Assembly (NCBI GenBank): GCA_032139905.1
Contig: JAQJDB010000006.1
Location: forward strand, 806,001-870,000
Source: Nitrospira sp. MA-1
Lineage (GTDB): Bacteria; Nitrospirota; Nitrospiria; Nitrospirales; UBA8639
DNA length: 64,000 nucleotides
Reading direction: 5' to 3'
The translations under genes were made by a program, and so were the position numbers. Position 1 is the stretch's first letter; every line of letters begins with the position of its first letter. Of the stretch, positions 35,858 through 44,114 are shown piece by piece. The notes under the pieces are model-generated. The model saw only the letters and a list, made by a program, of their open reading frames with translations, was not told the DNA's origin and searched no databases.

Positions 35858-36760
35858 GTGAATACACAAACTGAAAAAATTGGATTTGTGGGGGTGGGGC
35901 GGATGGGGGCCAATATGGCTCGCCGGCTTCAGGATGTGGGTTATCCCGTGACCGTGGTTTTCGATGTGGACAGCGAACGGGCCAAGGCTCTGGCCAAAGA
36001 ATTGGATTGTGAGGCCGTGTCCACACCGGGTGAGGTGGCAGCCTTATCGAATACGATCTTTACCGTGGTGACCGATGATGGCGCGATGCGGGAAATCTTT
36101 TCAGAGAGTAATCAGGTAAGTCTCTTGAAGAATGCCGAGGGACGGTTGTTTGTGAATTGTGCGACGCTGTCCCCTCAGGTTCATATTGATATCGAAAAGC
36201 AAGTTGAAGCTCGCGGTGGGAAGACTCTGGAAGCATGTATGGCCAGCAGCATTCCTCAAGCGCGCGAGGGCACCTTATACCTCATGTGCGGGGGCAAGCC
36301 TGAAGTCTTCGAACGAGCCAAACCGATTTTAACCACCTTAAGCGCTCAACTACGTCTCATTGGCCCCGCCGGTCAAGCCGCTAAGGTCAAGGCCTTGGTG
36401 AATATGGTGATGAATATCAATACCGCCGGTTTGGCAGAGGGGTTGGGACTGGGAGATGCTCTTGGGCTGGATCTGACGATGTTACGAGAAGTCTTTGGCC
36501 AAACGGGAGCGGCGTCGAGAGTGTTGGAAACCGATGGGGCCGATATGCAAAATCGCGATCACGAATGTTATTTTTCGGTGGAACATGCCGCAAAGGATTC
36601 CGGCATTGCCCTGGCCATGGCTCAAACCCAAGGTCTGACTCTGCCTCTGGCCAAAGCGACGTTGGAGCAATATCAGCGATTGGTGAAGTTGGGGAAAGGT
36701 GAGTTGGATAAATCCGGTGTTGCCGAACTGACCTTTAAAGACCGCTCATCCCGACAATAG
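35858..36760 (+). CDS. Beta-hydroxyacid dehydrogenase (3-hydroxyisobutyrate/tartronate-semialdehyde reductase family)
   Basis: About 300 residues. GTG 35858 is preferred because GGAGGAGG lies directly upstream at proper spacing; an ATG 12 bases earlier overlaps that site. The N-terminal Rossmann motif IGFVGVGRMGANMARRL leads into the family signature. The catalytic-Lys region VKALVNMVMNINTAGLAEGL and the C-terminal LPLAKATLEQYQRLVKLGKG complete it. Enzymes of this family reduce or oxidise small beta-hydroxyacids with NAD(P). The exact substrate is not determinable and no pathway genes adjoin it. Confidence 0.9.
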   Translation: MNTQTEKIGFVGVGRMGANMARRLQDVGYPVTVVFDVDSERAKALAKELDCEAVSTPGEVAALSNTIFTVVTDDGAMREIFSESNQVSLLKNAEGRLFVNCATLSPQVHIDIEKQVEARGGKTLEACMASSIPQAREGTLYLMCGGKPEVFERAKPILTTLSAQLRLIGPAGQAAKVKALVNMVMNINTAGLAEGLGLGDALGLDLTMLREVFGQTGAASRVLETDGADMQNRDHECYFSVEHAAKDSGIALAMAQTQGLTLPLAKATLEQYQRLVKLGKGELDKSGVAELTFKDRSSRQ

Positions 36761-37127
36761 TATCAAACTCGTTTTCTCTTCTTCCTTACGATCAAAGAGG
36801 CTATTGTCATCCCGATCTATTCGGGAATGCTCGGGACAAGGTCTCCCGAAGGATCACGCTGAGCGGTAGCATTGTCCATCTGGGCACAGATGCTTCGCCA
36901 TGGGCTCAGCATGACAAGTTGCTTTGGGACTACCTGAGTGGAACGAAGGATCTGGCGGAGACGTGGAATCGTCAACCTTGGCACAGACCCTTCGTCGTGG
37001 TCTCAGAATGAACGGTCGGTTGAAGGGGGGTGGCAAGCACGCATTGCTTACCCGCTTACTCTTCAGGATGAAATCAAAATTTCCTATTTATTTAATCCCA
37101 CCTCTTCAAGTTTTGCGGGACAACCGT
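36761..37127. repeat. Intergenic stretch with clustered dispersed repeats
   Basis: Contains ttgtcatcccgatctattcg with the follow-on gggaatgctcgggac (about 36803-36838). Two copies of the TTCG..CTCAGAATGA type also occur, at about 36886-36916 (cagatgcttcgccatgggct) and 36978-37012 (acagacccttcgtcgtggtc). No gene was recognised. Confidence 0.6.
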
Positions 37128-37586
37128 CTATTTGCTCAGGAGGGTTTTGCCATATTCCTGGGCCTGTTGGACCAGTTGCTCAACCGTTTTTATGGCTTTC
37201 CCCACATTTCTCCCTACAGTTTTCCCTAACGTTCTCCCGGTTTCCTTGGCTGCGGTGCTAACGGTGTTTTTCGCTTTTTGAGTCTTCTTTTGAGCGGTCT
37301 TAGTGGTCGAGGCCACTGTCTTTGCGCCTTTCTTTTTTAATTGGCTCACAGTTTTCTTTGCACTCGAGGAAACGCTGGCAGCTCGCTTGGTCGCTGTTTT
37401 CTTGGCTTGGGATATGGTGCTTTTTGCCTCTTTGGTTGCGCTCTTGGCTTTTTTGATCCCGGTTTTGGCCGCGGTCTTGGCTTGCTTGGCCACTGCCGCT
37501 GATTTTTTCTTTGCCGCCGCTTTGACTTGAGAGGCTTTCTTGGATGCTTGTCTCGCCGTGCTCTTTACCGCTTTTTTTACAGCCAT
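37128..37586 (-). CDS. Histone H1-like Lys/Ala-rich DNA-binding protein
   Basis: 152 residues, almost entirely Lys, Ala, Ser and Thr: MAVKKAVKSTARQASKKASQ, many AKKxAK-type units, then a short C-terminal non-repetitive helix (AIKTVEQLVQQAQEYGKTLL). The composition matches bacterial H1-like histones (HctA/PhaP-tail type) thought to bind and compact DNA or modulate its packing. The low-complexity body probably lacks fixed structure. The start ATG has AGGAGCAG upstream. Monocistronic. Confidence 0.78.
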   Translation of the reverse strand: MAVKKAVKSTARQASKKASQVKAAAKKKSAAVAKQAKTAAKTGIKKAKSATKEAKSTISQAKKTATKRAASVSSSAKKTVSQLKKKGAKTVASTTKTAQKKTQKAKNTVSTAAKETGRTLGKTVGRNVGKAIKTVEQLVQQAQEYGKTLLSK

Positions 37587-37861
37587 CGTCTGCTCCTTTG
37601 GTGTATGTAGAGGTCATTGGATAGTTATACGTGAAATGTAACCTGGAACAAGGGAAATCACAAGTTAAAGAACCAACCGATCATAGGTGTATGCGATTCG
37701 TGAATGGACCACATGTGTCCTGTGATTTCTCGGGGGCCTCTGAAGAAACTAAATGATACGGAATCTCCTCAATCGGGCTGAAAAGCTTTTCATGCCGTTT
37801 TTTCCTCTTCAAAGGCCCGGGATAGGGGGTATAATGCGACCAGGGGGTGAGAGTGGAATCT

Positions 37862-38464
37862 ATGAAGATTGGAGTATGGATCATTCATCTGGCGGTTCTG
37901 TCGGTTGGCCTGAGTGGGTGCGCGACATTTTCCTCATCCCCTTTTTCCACAAACCAGGAAGCGCAGGTGACGACCGGCATATCGTTTTCCCAGGTGGTCC
38001 AAGATTCCTCCGCCCATACAGGCCAGATTGTGAAGGTGGGCGGGGTGGTGTTATCCGCGAAACGTTTCATGGACCGGACCGAAGTGACGGTGCTTCAAAT
38101 CCCTTTAGACAACGATTCTGTTCCAGAATGGGACCGGACCGAATCCAAAGGCCGTTTCATTGCCACTCAGAAGACTTTTCTTGATCCGGCCACACTTCCC
38201 CAAGGCACTCGCTTAACAATGATAGGAGAAGTCACCGGGCAGGCCTCCAGGAAAGTGGATGAAGAAGAAAAAGTCTATCCTGTTCTTGCCATTCAGGCGT
38301 TGAAAGTGTGGCCACTGATTCCCCGAAACGGGTATGGGTATCGTCCCAATTGGGGGCCTTATCCATATTGGGGCGGTTATTGGGGTTCGTATTGGCCTTA
38401 TCCGCCTTATGCTTTTGGGTATGTTGGTCGAGGGTATGGTGGCGGGAAACGGTTTCGTCGATAG
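37862..38464 (+). CDS. slp: Slp-family outer-membrane lipoprotein
   Basis: About 200 residues from ATG 37862. Signal peptide with lipobox LSGC, then TFSSSPF. The Slp (starvation/stationary-phase lipoprotein) domain shows VVQDSSAHTGQIVKVGGVVL, TEVTVLQIPLDND, ESKGRFIATQKTFLDPATL and LTMIGEVTGQ. The C-terminal tail is rich in Tyr, Trp and Gly (YPYWGGYWGSYWPYPPY), typical of Nitrospira-like Slp proteins. Attached to the outer membrane through the lipid; role in stress or stationary phase is only inferred from family. An upstream in-frame start at 37847 is less likely. Confidence 0.88.
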   Translation: MKIGVWIIHLAVLSVGLSGCATFSSSPFSTNQEAQVTTGISFSQVVQDSSAHTGQIVKVGGVVLSAKRFMDRTEVTVLQIPLDNDSVPEWDRTESKGRFIATQKTFLDPATLPQGTRLTMIGEVTGQASRKVDEEEKVYPVLAIQALKVWPLIPRNGYGYRPNWGPYPYWGGYWGSYWPYPPYAFGYVGRGYGGGKRFRR

Positions 38465-38559
38465 ACAAGGTCCATATCCCAGCTAATTGACTTCAGTTTG
38501 AGGAAAGGTGCAGAGTAATTTTTCCCTCTCATTCACGTTCTTCCTTAAGGAGGTTTTTT

Positions 38560-38859
38560 ATGAAGCAGGTACTATCTGCAGTCCTTTCCGTATTGTTTGT
38601 GGTGGGTTTAGCCGGAGTGTCCTCCGCAGGAATGACGGATACCTTAAAGGGTGCAGCCGAAAAGCCACCGGAGACTTCAGCTGATGCTCATGCGGGCATG
38701 GATATGACGGAACATGCAAAAGAGCATGCGATTGAAGCCCAGGATGCCACGAAAAAAGAAGCCGGTGGCATGATGGATCAATTCAAGGACGGGGCCAAGG
38801 GAAAAGTAAATGAAACGCAGGAAACGGCTAACGAAAAGATTGACAGTATTGGTAAATAA
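38560..38859 (+). CDS. Small exported hydrophilic protein
   Basis: 99 residues, ATG with AAGGAGGTTTTTT upstream. Signal peptide (VLSAVLSVLFVVGLAGVSSA), then a Lys/Glu/Ala/Met-rich helical mature region with repeated short units (MDMTEHAKEHAIEAQDATKK, KGKVNETQETANEKID). The mature part resembles LEA- or CsbD-like disordered stress proteins in character but has no clear family motif. Followed by a strong terminator, so it is monocistronic. Confidence 0.72.
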   Translation: MKQVLSAVLSVLFVVGLAGVSSAGMTDTLKGAAEKPPETSADAHAGMDMTEHAKEHAIEAQDATKKEAGGMMDQFKDGAKGKVNETQETANEKIDSIGK

Positions 38860-38926
38860 GACGCCTTCCTAAGTTGGTCTTGGGAATATCCCAAGAATTG
38901 AACTTCAGCGTCCCTTGAGTCTTGGG

Positions 38927-38969
38927 CGGTCTGCCGAAAGTGTCTGTCTTTCGGCAGGCCGTTTTTTTT
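38927..38969 (+). terminator. Rho-independent terminator
   Basis: Stem CGGTCTGCCGAAAG / CTTTCGGCAGGCCG with a 7-base loop, followed by eight T. It ends the small exported protein gene at 38560-38859. Confidence 0.85.
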
Positions 38970-39418
38970 GTCGTGTAATGAATGGAAGAAATGAGAGACA
39001 ACCATCTATCTTCCTACGTTTGTTTGAGGTTTTCCCCAACGTGCTCTTTAACGGGGAACGGAGTCATTCGGTCACACAGGGAAGATTCGTGAAAGTCCCG
39101 ACTGGTCTGAAAGTCGCGTTATTGATAGACCATTGGCCGCTTCACCGTCACGGAGCAGACCCTCCGCAGACCCTTCCGTACGAGCATTTTTTATAGTATT
39201 CCTTACCTTTACCTGCTGTGGCCTTTCTCCACATCTCAAACTTTCTTAAAAGATTATTTTTTCCCACGTGCCGGCTCTAACGTCGACCGCCATGCGTGGT
39301 GATTCCCGTTCAACAATTCCGAAGGAGGATTCCAGAGAGATCTATCCGGTCATCCGTAACCCGAACCTTTGCCATTCCCATGTTTAAAAGTAAAATTCAG
39401 GTAAGAAGGAGTGAAAAT
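38970..39418. other. Intergenic region upstream of cld
   Basis: Should contain the cld promoter. The ribosome-binding site AAGAAGGAGTG at 39402-39412 is clear. Open frames upstream (including one merging with cld from 39296) lack a family match. No recognised operator. Confidence 0.5.
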
Positions 39419-40069
39419 ATGCCCGTATTACTATCCTTGGTGTTCATTACGGTCGTGCATTTTGGTTTGTCGGGTTTTAGCTGGGCTGCCGATGCCCCTG
39501 TTTTTGGGACCTTTGCCCTTTATGAGGTTGATAAAGATTGGAAGGATTTGCCGATGGAGGAAAGACAGAAAGGCGGGGAGGAGGCCAACCAGCAATTACT
39601 GACTCAACTTCGGAGTACCGGCCTTGGCCGGCATTTGGATTTGGAGTACACGATCAGTGGGGTGACCAAGGAGCTGAATTATGCTCCGGATTTTCCTGAT
39701 TTGCTTCAACAACTCAAAGGGGCGAAATACGAGGGTGATCCGTCTACCTATGCGATTATGATCCCCATTCGCAAAAATGCCGAATGGTGGAACCTGTCCA
39801 AAGAGGATCGTGTGGCGCTGATGAAAGAACACACCATTCCCACCGTTGCTTATTTAAAATCGGTGAAGCGGAAATTGTATCATTCCACCGGGATCTCGGA
39901 TGTGGATTTTCTCACCATATTTGAAACCAATAATCTGGTGGATTTCAATGATCTGGTTATTGCATTGCGGATGGTTCGTGAAGATATCTTCAATGTTCAA
40001 CTCGGAGAGCCGACGATCATCGGCACATTGAAAAGCTGGAATGATATTGTCGACCTTCTTGTGAAATAG
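39419..40069 (+). CDS. cld: Chlorite dismutase, periplasmic, with shortened N-terminal domain
   Basis: 216 residues including a signal peptide (LSLVFITVVHFGLSGFSWA, cleaved before ADAP). Cld splits chlorite to chloride and O2 at a haem b. Conserved C-terminal features: YAIMIPIRKNAEWWNLSKED, MKEHT with the proximal haem ligand H138, LKSVKRKLYHSTG with the distal Arg R151 (His+13, as in Nitrospira Cld), DVDFLTIFET and the ending GEPTIIGTLKSWNDIVDLL. N-terminal similarity (VFGTFALYEVDKDWKDLP) is also clear. About 45 residues are missing between it and STGLGRHL compared with Nitrospira-type enzymes, shrinking the N-terminal ferredoxin-like domain. Mature length is about 193 versus about 238. Activity is uncertain but the haem site is intact. 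Confidence 0.9.
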   Translation: MPVLLSLVFITVVHFGLSGFSWAADAPVFGTFALYEVDKDWKDLPMEERQKGGEEANQQLLTQLRSTGLGRHLDLEYTISGVTKELNYAPDFPDLLQQLKGAKYEGDPSTYAIMIPIRKNAEWWNLSKEDRVALMKEHTIPTVAYLKSVKRKLYHSTGISDVDFLTIFETNNLVDFNDLVIALRMVREDIFNVQLGEPTIIGTLKSWNDIVDLLVK

Positions 40070-40087
40070 CCGGATGACGGCCTGGTG

Positions 40088-40219
40088 ATGGGCCCGTCAT
40101 CCTTGGGGCAACCAACCTTGGCATCAGAGGTGAAAGGATTTGTACATGCCAAAATGGGTAAAATGGAAAAGCAATCCATGAAAGAGGAGCCGATGAAAAA
40201 AGAACCGATGAAAAAGTAA
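40088..40219 (+). CDS. Possible 43-residue small protein
   Basis: ATG 40088 gives MGPSSLGQPTLASEVKGFVH and a Lys/Met/Glu repeat tail ending SMKEEPMKKEPMKK. It lies between cld and its terminator, 18 bases after the cld stop, so it would be co-transcribed with cld. The ribosome-binding site is weak; a GTG at 40130 is an alternative start. No family recognised. Confidence 0.35.
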   Translation: MGPSSLGQPTLASEVKGFVHAKMGKMEKQSMKEEPMKKEPMKK

Positions 40220-40244
40220 CCCTCATTCCTTTTATGCATCTCTT

Positions 40245-40284
40245 AGAAGGCCGGCTGTGGACTGACTCTGCAGCCGGCCTTCTT
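40245..40284 (+). terminator. Rho-independent terminator after cld
   Basis: Stem AGAAGGCCGGCTG / CAGCCGGCCTTCT, loop of about 13 bases, then a short T-containing tail. The perfect 13-bp GC-rich stem ends the cld unit. Confidence 0.7.
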
Positions 40285-40608
40285 ATTGGAAACAAATAGG
40301 ACCAAAGACGTCTTTGTTGAATAAATAATTAGTCCCTTGCACGTGAGATCTGGTGTTTTACTTATTTGACAATGTCCAAATTACGCCCCTCGCCATGACC
40401 TTTTGTCTGTCCAACCAAACACAATCATCCTGTTATTTTATGTTCAGGGCTTCTTCAGTTTAGACCAGCCGATAAGCCCCAACCTGACCGCTCAAAAAGG
40501 GTGGTTGCCGTGTCAGCTATGAGAACTTTCGGGTATTTCTCCGATCGTGGGTTTTGTTTTAGCCAGGTTCTTCACACCACCATGTTTCGCCAAGGAGAGC
40601 AGATTCTA
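40285..40608. other. Intergenic region upstream of the DUF1207 gene
   Basis: No gene recognised. AAGGAGAGC at 40592-40600 is the ribosome-binding site of the following gene. Confidence 0.5.
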
Positions 40609-41769
40609 ATGATTCAAACGCTTGCTTCTCTCGGGCTGGATTCTACAGTGTCTATAAGTATCCATAGAGTATTACGGAAGAGGACAACAGTGATCGTGGT
40701 CCTACTCTGTCTTCTCTTGGGCTGGATGCCTCCCGCTATCGCGGTGGAAGATTCTTACATCGCAGGCTATGCTGCCGCAGTTCTTCAACATGAGTTCAAT
40801 GCCACCAATGCCTCCCTGAACGTGAAAGATGGTGTCGTGACCGTCTATGCCGTTTCGCTCGGCACCCTTGACCGAACGAAGGTACAGACCGCTTTAGAAG
40901 CCATTCCAGGTGTGACACGTGTGGAAATCATAGAGGGCATTGGCAACTCCGAGATTCCCGTCACTCCTGCGCCGGATGTCATTTCCCAAAAAATTCCCGA
41001 GCCCGAATCCAAATTTCTTCCCGATGGCCTTCTTTTCGATCCGCTTCATGCCGACCCGCGTTGGCCGCATTTCTCCGTGGCCTACCGTGATATTTCAAAA
41101 GGTTCGGAACCAAAAACAACCGGCTCGGCAAATTTTGGAGAAACGTTCGCGATTTATCGCGATGCTGCGCCATTCAATGGCCAATGGGAAATCGCCTTCC
41201 AGGGCGGAGTCTTTAGCGTATTCGATTTGGACGCGTCGTCCAAGGACCTTGTAAACGCGGATTATACGGCCGGCCTTCTTGCCAGCTATCGGACCGGTTC
41301 GCTTTCCGGCTTCATTCGCGTCCATCATCAAAGTTCACATCTTGGTGATGAATTCATTCTCAATAACCAGCCGAACAGAATCAATTTGTCCTATGAAGAA
41401 TTCGATCTGAAGTTGTCCTATGAACTATTCAACTGGTTTCGTGTGTATGGCGGCGGCGGGATTCTGGTAAATCGGGATCCCAGCACGCTCGGGCGCGGCA
41501 CCAGCCAATTCGGGGCTGAACTGACAAGCCCTTGGACGTTGCTGAGCGGGAAGATTCGCCCGGTGGCGTATGCAGATTTCCAGGTCAACGAGAGAAGCAA
41601 TTGGACGGTCAACCGTTCACTCATGGCTGGGCTTCAATTCGAAAATGCCCGCATCGGCGACCGCAAGCTGCAATTATTAATGGAGTATTACAAGGGGGCT
41701 TCACCCAACGGTCAATTCTATTCTCAGCAAACCGAGTGGATCGGAATTGGTCTTCATCTGTATTATTGA
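40609..41769 (+). CDS. BON-like domain plus DUF1207 outer-membrane barrel protein
   Basis: About 386 residues from ATG 40609 (AAGGAGAGC upstream); a longer in-frame start at 40501 lacks such a site. Signal peptide (VIVVLLCLLLGWMPPAIA). Residues about 45-100 show a BON-like unit (NATNASLNVKDGVVTVYAVS, VQTALEAIPGVTRVEI). The rest matches DUF1207: RWPHFSVAYRDISKGSE, FGETFAIYRD, WEIAFQGGVFSVFDLDASSK, HHQSSHLGDEFILNN and RVYGGGGILVNRDP. This is an outer-membrane beta-barrel family of unknown function; the protein ends in YY, compatible with barrel insertion. The fusion with a BON-like domain suggests an envelope-anchored role. Confidence 0.85.
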   Translation: MIQTLASLGLDSTVSISIHRVLRKRTTVIVVLLCLLLGWMPPAIAVEDSYIAGYAAAVLQHEFNATNASLNVKDGVVTVYAVSLGTLDRTKVQTALEAIPGVTRVEIIEGIGNSEIPVTPAPDVISQKIPEPESKFLPDGLLFDPLHADPRWPHFSVAYRDISKGSEPKTTGSANFGETFAIYRDAAPFNGQWEIAFQGGVFSVFDLDASSKDLVNADYTAGLLASYRTGSLSGFIRVHHQSSHLGDEFILNNQPNRINLSYEEFDLKLSYELFNWFRVYGGGGILVNRDPSTLGRGTSQFGAELTSPWTLLSGKIRPVAYADFQVNERSNWTVNRSLMAGLQFENARIGDRKLQLLMEYYKGASPNGQFYSQQTEWIGIGLHLYY

Positions 41770-41935
41770 CACCAAGCCTGGCCTACCTTGAAAGCCATCC
41801 GGGCGCACATGCTTTTGGTCTGCGGATGGTAAACATGAAATTGCGACAAAGACCTTAAGAATTGTATCGGCATGCGATCTCTTGCTACAGTTCTTCTAAG
41901 TTCCTTTAACGTTCCAGAGACAGAACTTAAGGGGA

Positions 41936-42964
41936 ATGTCGATACGCAATGTTGATCAATCCGGGCTTCTCATGGTGAATAGTAAATTGGATCCTAACTC
42001 GAACAAGAACGATCTTTTGGCGTTGTATCGCTATATGCTTCTCATTCGACGCTTTGAGGAGAAGTCCGCCGAGATGTACGCCTTAGCGAAAATCGCCGGC
42101 TTCCTTCATTTATACATCGGCCAGGAAGCGGTCGCCGTGGGATGTATCCATGCCATTCGCCCGGATGACTATGTCATTGCCTCCTATCGGGACCACGGAC
42201 ATTGTCTGGCCAAGGGCTCGGATCCTAAAAAGGTGATGGCTGAATTGTTTGGAAAAGCCACAGGCCTGTGCAAGGGCAAAGGTGGTTCCATGCATCTCAT
42301 CGACGTCGAACGCCATTTCATGGGCGGGTATGCCATTGTCGGTGGGCATTTGCCGCTTGCTGTCGGGCTGGCGTTTGCTTCACGTTATCGCAAGGAAGAC
42401 CGGGTGGTTCTCTGCTTTTTTGGTGATGGGGCGGTTCCCAGTGGGCATACTCATGAGGCCTTTAATCTGGCTGCGTTATGGAAATTGCCGGTTATCTTTA
42501 TTTGCGAAAACAACCGGTACGGAATGGGCACGCCCGTTGAACGCGAAATGCTGCTGTATAAAGATATTGCCGAACGAGCCAGAGCCCATGGCATTGAATC
42601 GGAACAAGTGGATGGGATGGACGTGTTGGCGGTGAAGGAGTTGACTGCGCGTGTGGTGAAGAAGATGCGAAAGGACCCTCAGCCTTTCTTTATTGAGGCG
42701 TCGACTTACCGGTTCATGGGCCATTCCATGTCCGATCCTGCCCATGGCCATTATCGAACCAAGGAGGAGGTTGGAGAAGCACGGAAGCAAGATCCGTTGA
42801 TTTTCCTCAAAACCCGGATCCTTCAGGATGGCCTGGCCAATGAGGCCGATTTTAAGCAAATGGATAAAGAGGTGATTCAGACGGTGACCGAATCTGTGAA
42901 GTTTGCCGATGAAAGCCCCTTTCCTGATCCCGGCGCACTTCATGAGGATGTGTTGGTCGAGTGA
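41936..42964 (+). CDS. pdhA: Pyruvate dehydrogenase E1 component, alpha subunit
   Basis: 342 residues. With E1-beta it decarboxylates pyruvate using thiamine diphosphate and transfers the acetyl unit to the E2 lipoyl arm. Motifs: YRYMLLIRRFEEKSAEMYAL, IASYRDHGHCLAKG, CKGKGGSMHLID, the TPP/Mg site GDGAVPSGHTHEAFNLAALW ending ENN, and the phosphorylation-loop-like STYRFMGHSMSDPAHGHYRT. Length fits the alpha2-beta2 type. ATG 41936 has AAGGGGA upstream. First gene of a pdhA-pdhB-pdhC operon. Acetoin dehydrogenase is a close alternative by sequence. Confidence 0.93.
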   Translation: MSIRNVDQSGLLMVNSKLDPNSNKNDLLALYRYMLLIRRFEEKSAEMYALAKIAGFLHLYIGQEAVAVGCIHAIRPDDYVIASYRDHGHCLAKGSDPKKVMAELFGKATGLCKGKGGSMHLIDVERHFMGGYAIVGGHLPLAVGLAFASRYRKEDRVVLCFFGDGAVPSGHTHEAFNLAALWKLPVIFICENNRYGMGTPVEREMLLYKDIAERARAHGIESEQVDGMDVLAVKELTARVVKKMRKDPQPFFIEASTYRFMGHSMSDPAHGHYRTKEEVGEARKQDPLIFLKTRILQDGLANEADFKQMDKEVIQTVTESVKFADESPFPDPGALHEDVLVE

Positions 42965-43054
42965 GGAGCACGGACTTAAAAAGAATTCGGAAAGGTATTA
43001 AGTTACCTTCATTATGACACTCGATTATCAACAATTCTTGAATGACGGCCAACC

Positions 43055-44023
43055 ATGTTGATCTCCTATAGGGAAGCACTGAATCAGGCGATGCGTGAGG
43101 AAATGCAACGGGATTCTCGTGTTTTTTTAATCGGAGAAGAAGTCGGGTATTACCAAGGGGCCTTTAAGGTCAGCAAAGGCTTTGTGGAGGAATTCGGCGT
43201 TGAGCGGGTGTTGGATACCCCGATTACCGAAGCGGGCTTTACGGGTTTGGCTGTTGGCGCGGCGATGGCTGGATTGCGTCCCATTGTCGAATTGATGACC
43301 TTTAATTTCGGCATTCTTGCCCTTGACCAAATCGTGAATAACGCGGCGAAAGTTCGCTATATGTCCGGCGGCCAGTTGTCGGCTCCCATGGTGATCCGAG
43401 GGCCGGGGAGTGCAGCTCATCAGTTGGCTGCCCAGCATTCGCAAAGCCTTGAAGCCTGGTTTTGCCATGTCCCTGGCCTGAAAGTGATTGCCCCGGCGAC
43501 GCCTTCTGATGCGAAAGGTTTATTGAAAAGCGCCATTCGTGATGAGAACCCGGTCATTTTTATCGAAGCGCAACTTCTGTATGGCACCAAAGGCGAAGTG
43601 CCCGACCATGACTACTCTCTGCCGATTGGAAAGGCCGCTGTGACCCGAACAGGAAGCGATGTGACCATTGTCGCCTATTCCAAGATGGCGCTACTGGCGC
43701 TTGAGGCTGCTGAAGCCCTATCAAAGGAAGGCATCAATGCCGAAGTCATCGACCTGAGGACATTGAAACCCCTGGATACCGATACCCTCCTGGAATCTGT
43801 TAAGAAAACAGGACGTGTTGTCATTGTGGAAGAGGGGTGGGAGTTTTGTGGGTTAGGCGCTCAGATTGCTGAGACCATCTATTCAAAAGGATTTGATTTA
43901 TTGGATGGGCCTATCGTCAGGGTCGCCGGTGAGGAAGTTCCTATGCCGTATACCCGGCCGCTAGAAGACCTGGCCATTCCAGATGCAGCTCGGGTCATCT
44001 CGGCGGTGAAAAAAAATCTCTAA
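43055..44023 (+). CDS. pdhB: Pyruvate dehydrogenase E1 component, beta subunit
   Basis: 322 residues. Forms the E1 heterotetramer with the alpha subunit. Typical sequence: ALNQAMREEMQRDSRVFLIG, EEVGYYQGAFKVSKGF, DTPITEAGFTGLAVGAAMAG, RPIVELMTFNFGILALDQIV, APMVIRGPGSAAHQLAAQHS and a C-terminal domain with LRTLKPLDTDTLLESVKKTG. Starts 90 bases after pdhA and ends 91 bases before pdhC. Confidence 0.95.
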   Translation: MLISYREALNQAMREEMQRDSRVFLIGEEVGYYQGAFKVSKGFVEEFGVERVLDTPITEAGFTGLAVGAAMAGLRPIVELMTFNFGILALDQIVNNAAKVRYMSGGQLSAPMVIRGPGSAAHQLAAQHSQSLEAWFCHVPGLKVIAPATPSDAKGLLKSAIRDENPVIFIEAQLLYGTKGEVPDHDYSLPIGKAAVTRTGSDVTIVAYSKMALLALEAAEALSKEGINAEVIDLRTLKPLDTDTLLESVKKTGRVVIVEEGWEFCGLGAQIAETIYSKGFDLLDGPIVRVAGEEVPMPYTRPLEDLAIPDAARVISAVKKNL

Positions 44024-44114
44024 CCGGCAACGCATTTTTGAAATGGTTGTTCCTCAGAACGTCATCACAACAGATTCTTTCGAAGAATTCCCCTGCCATA
44101 AATAGGAGAGGCCT

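Noticed and set aside
38915-39196. 93-codon plus frame downstream of the small exported protein gene
   Set aside because: It starts before and reads through a strong terminator hairpin; composition is unlike a protein.
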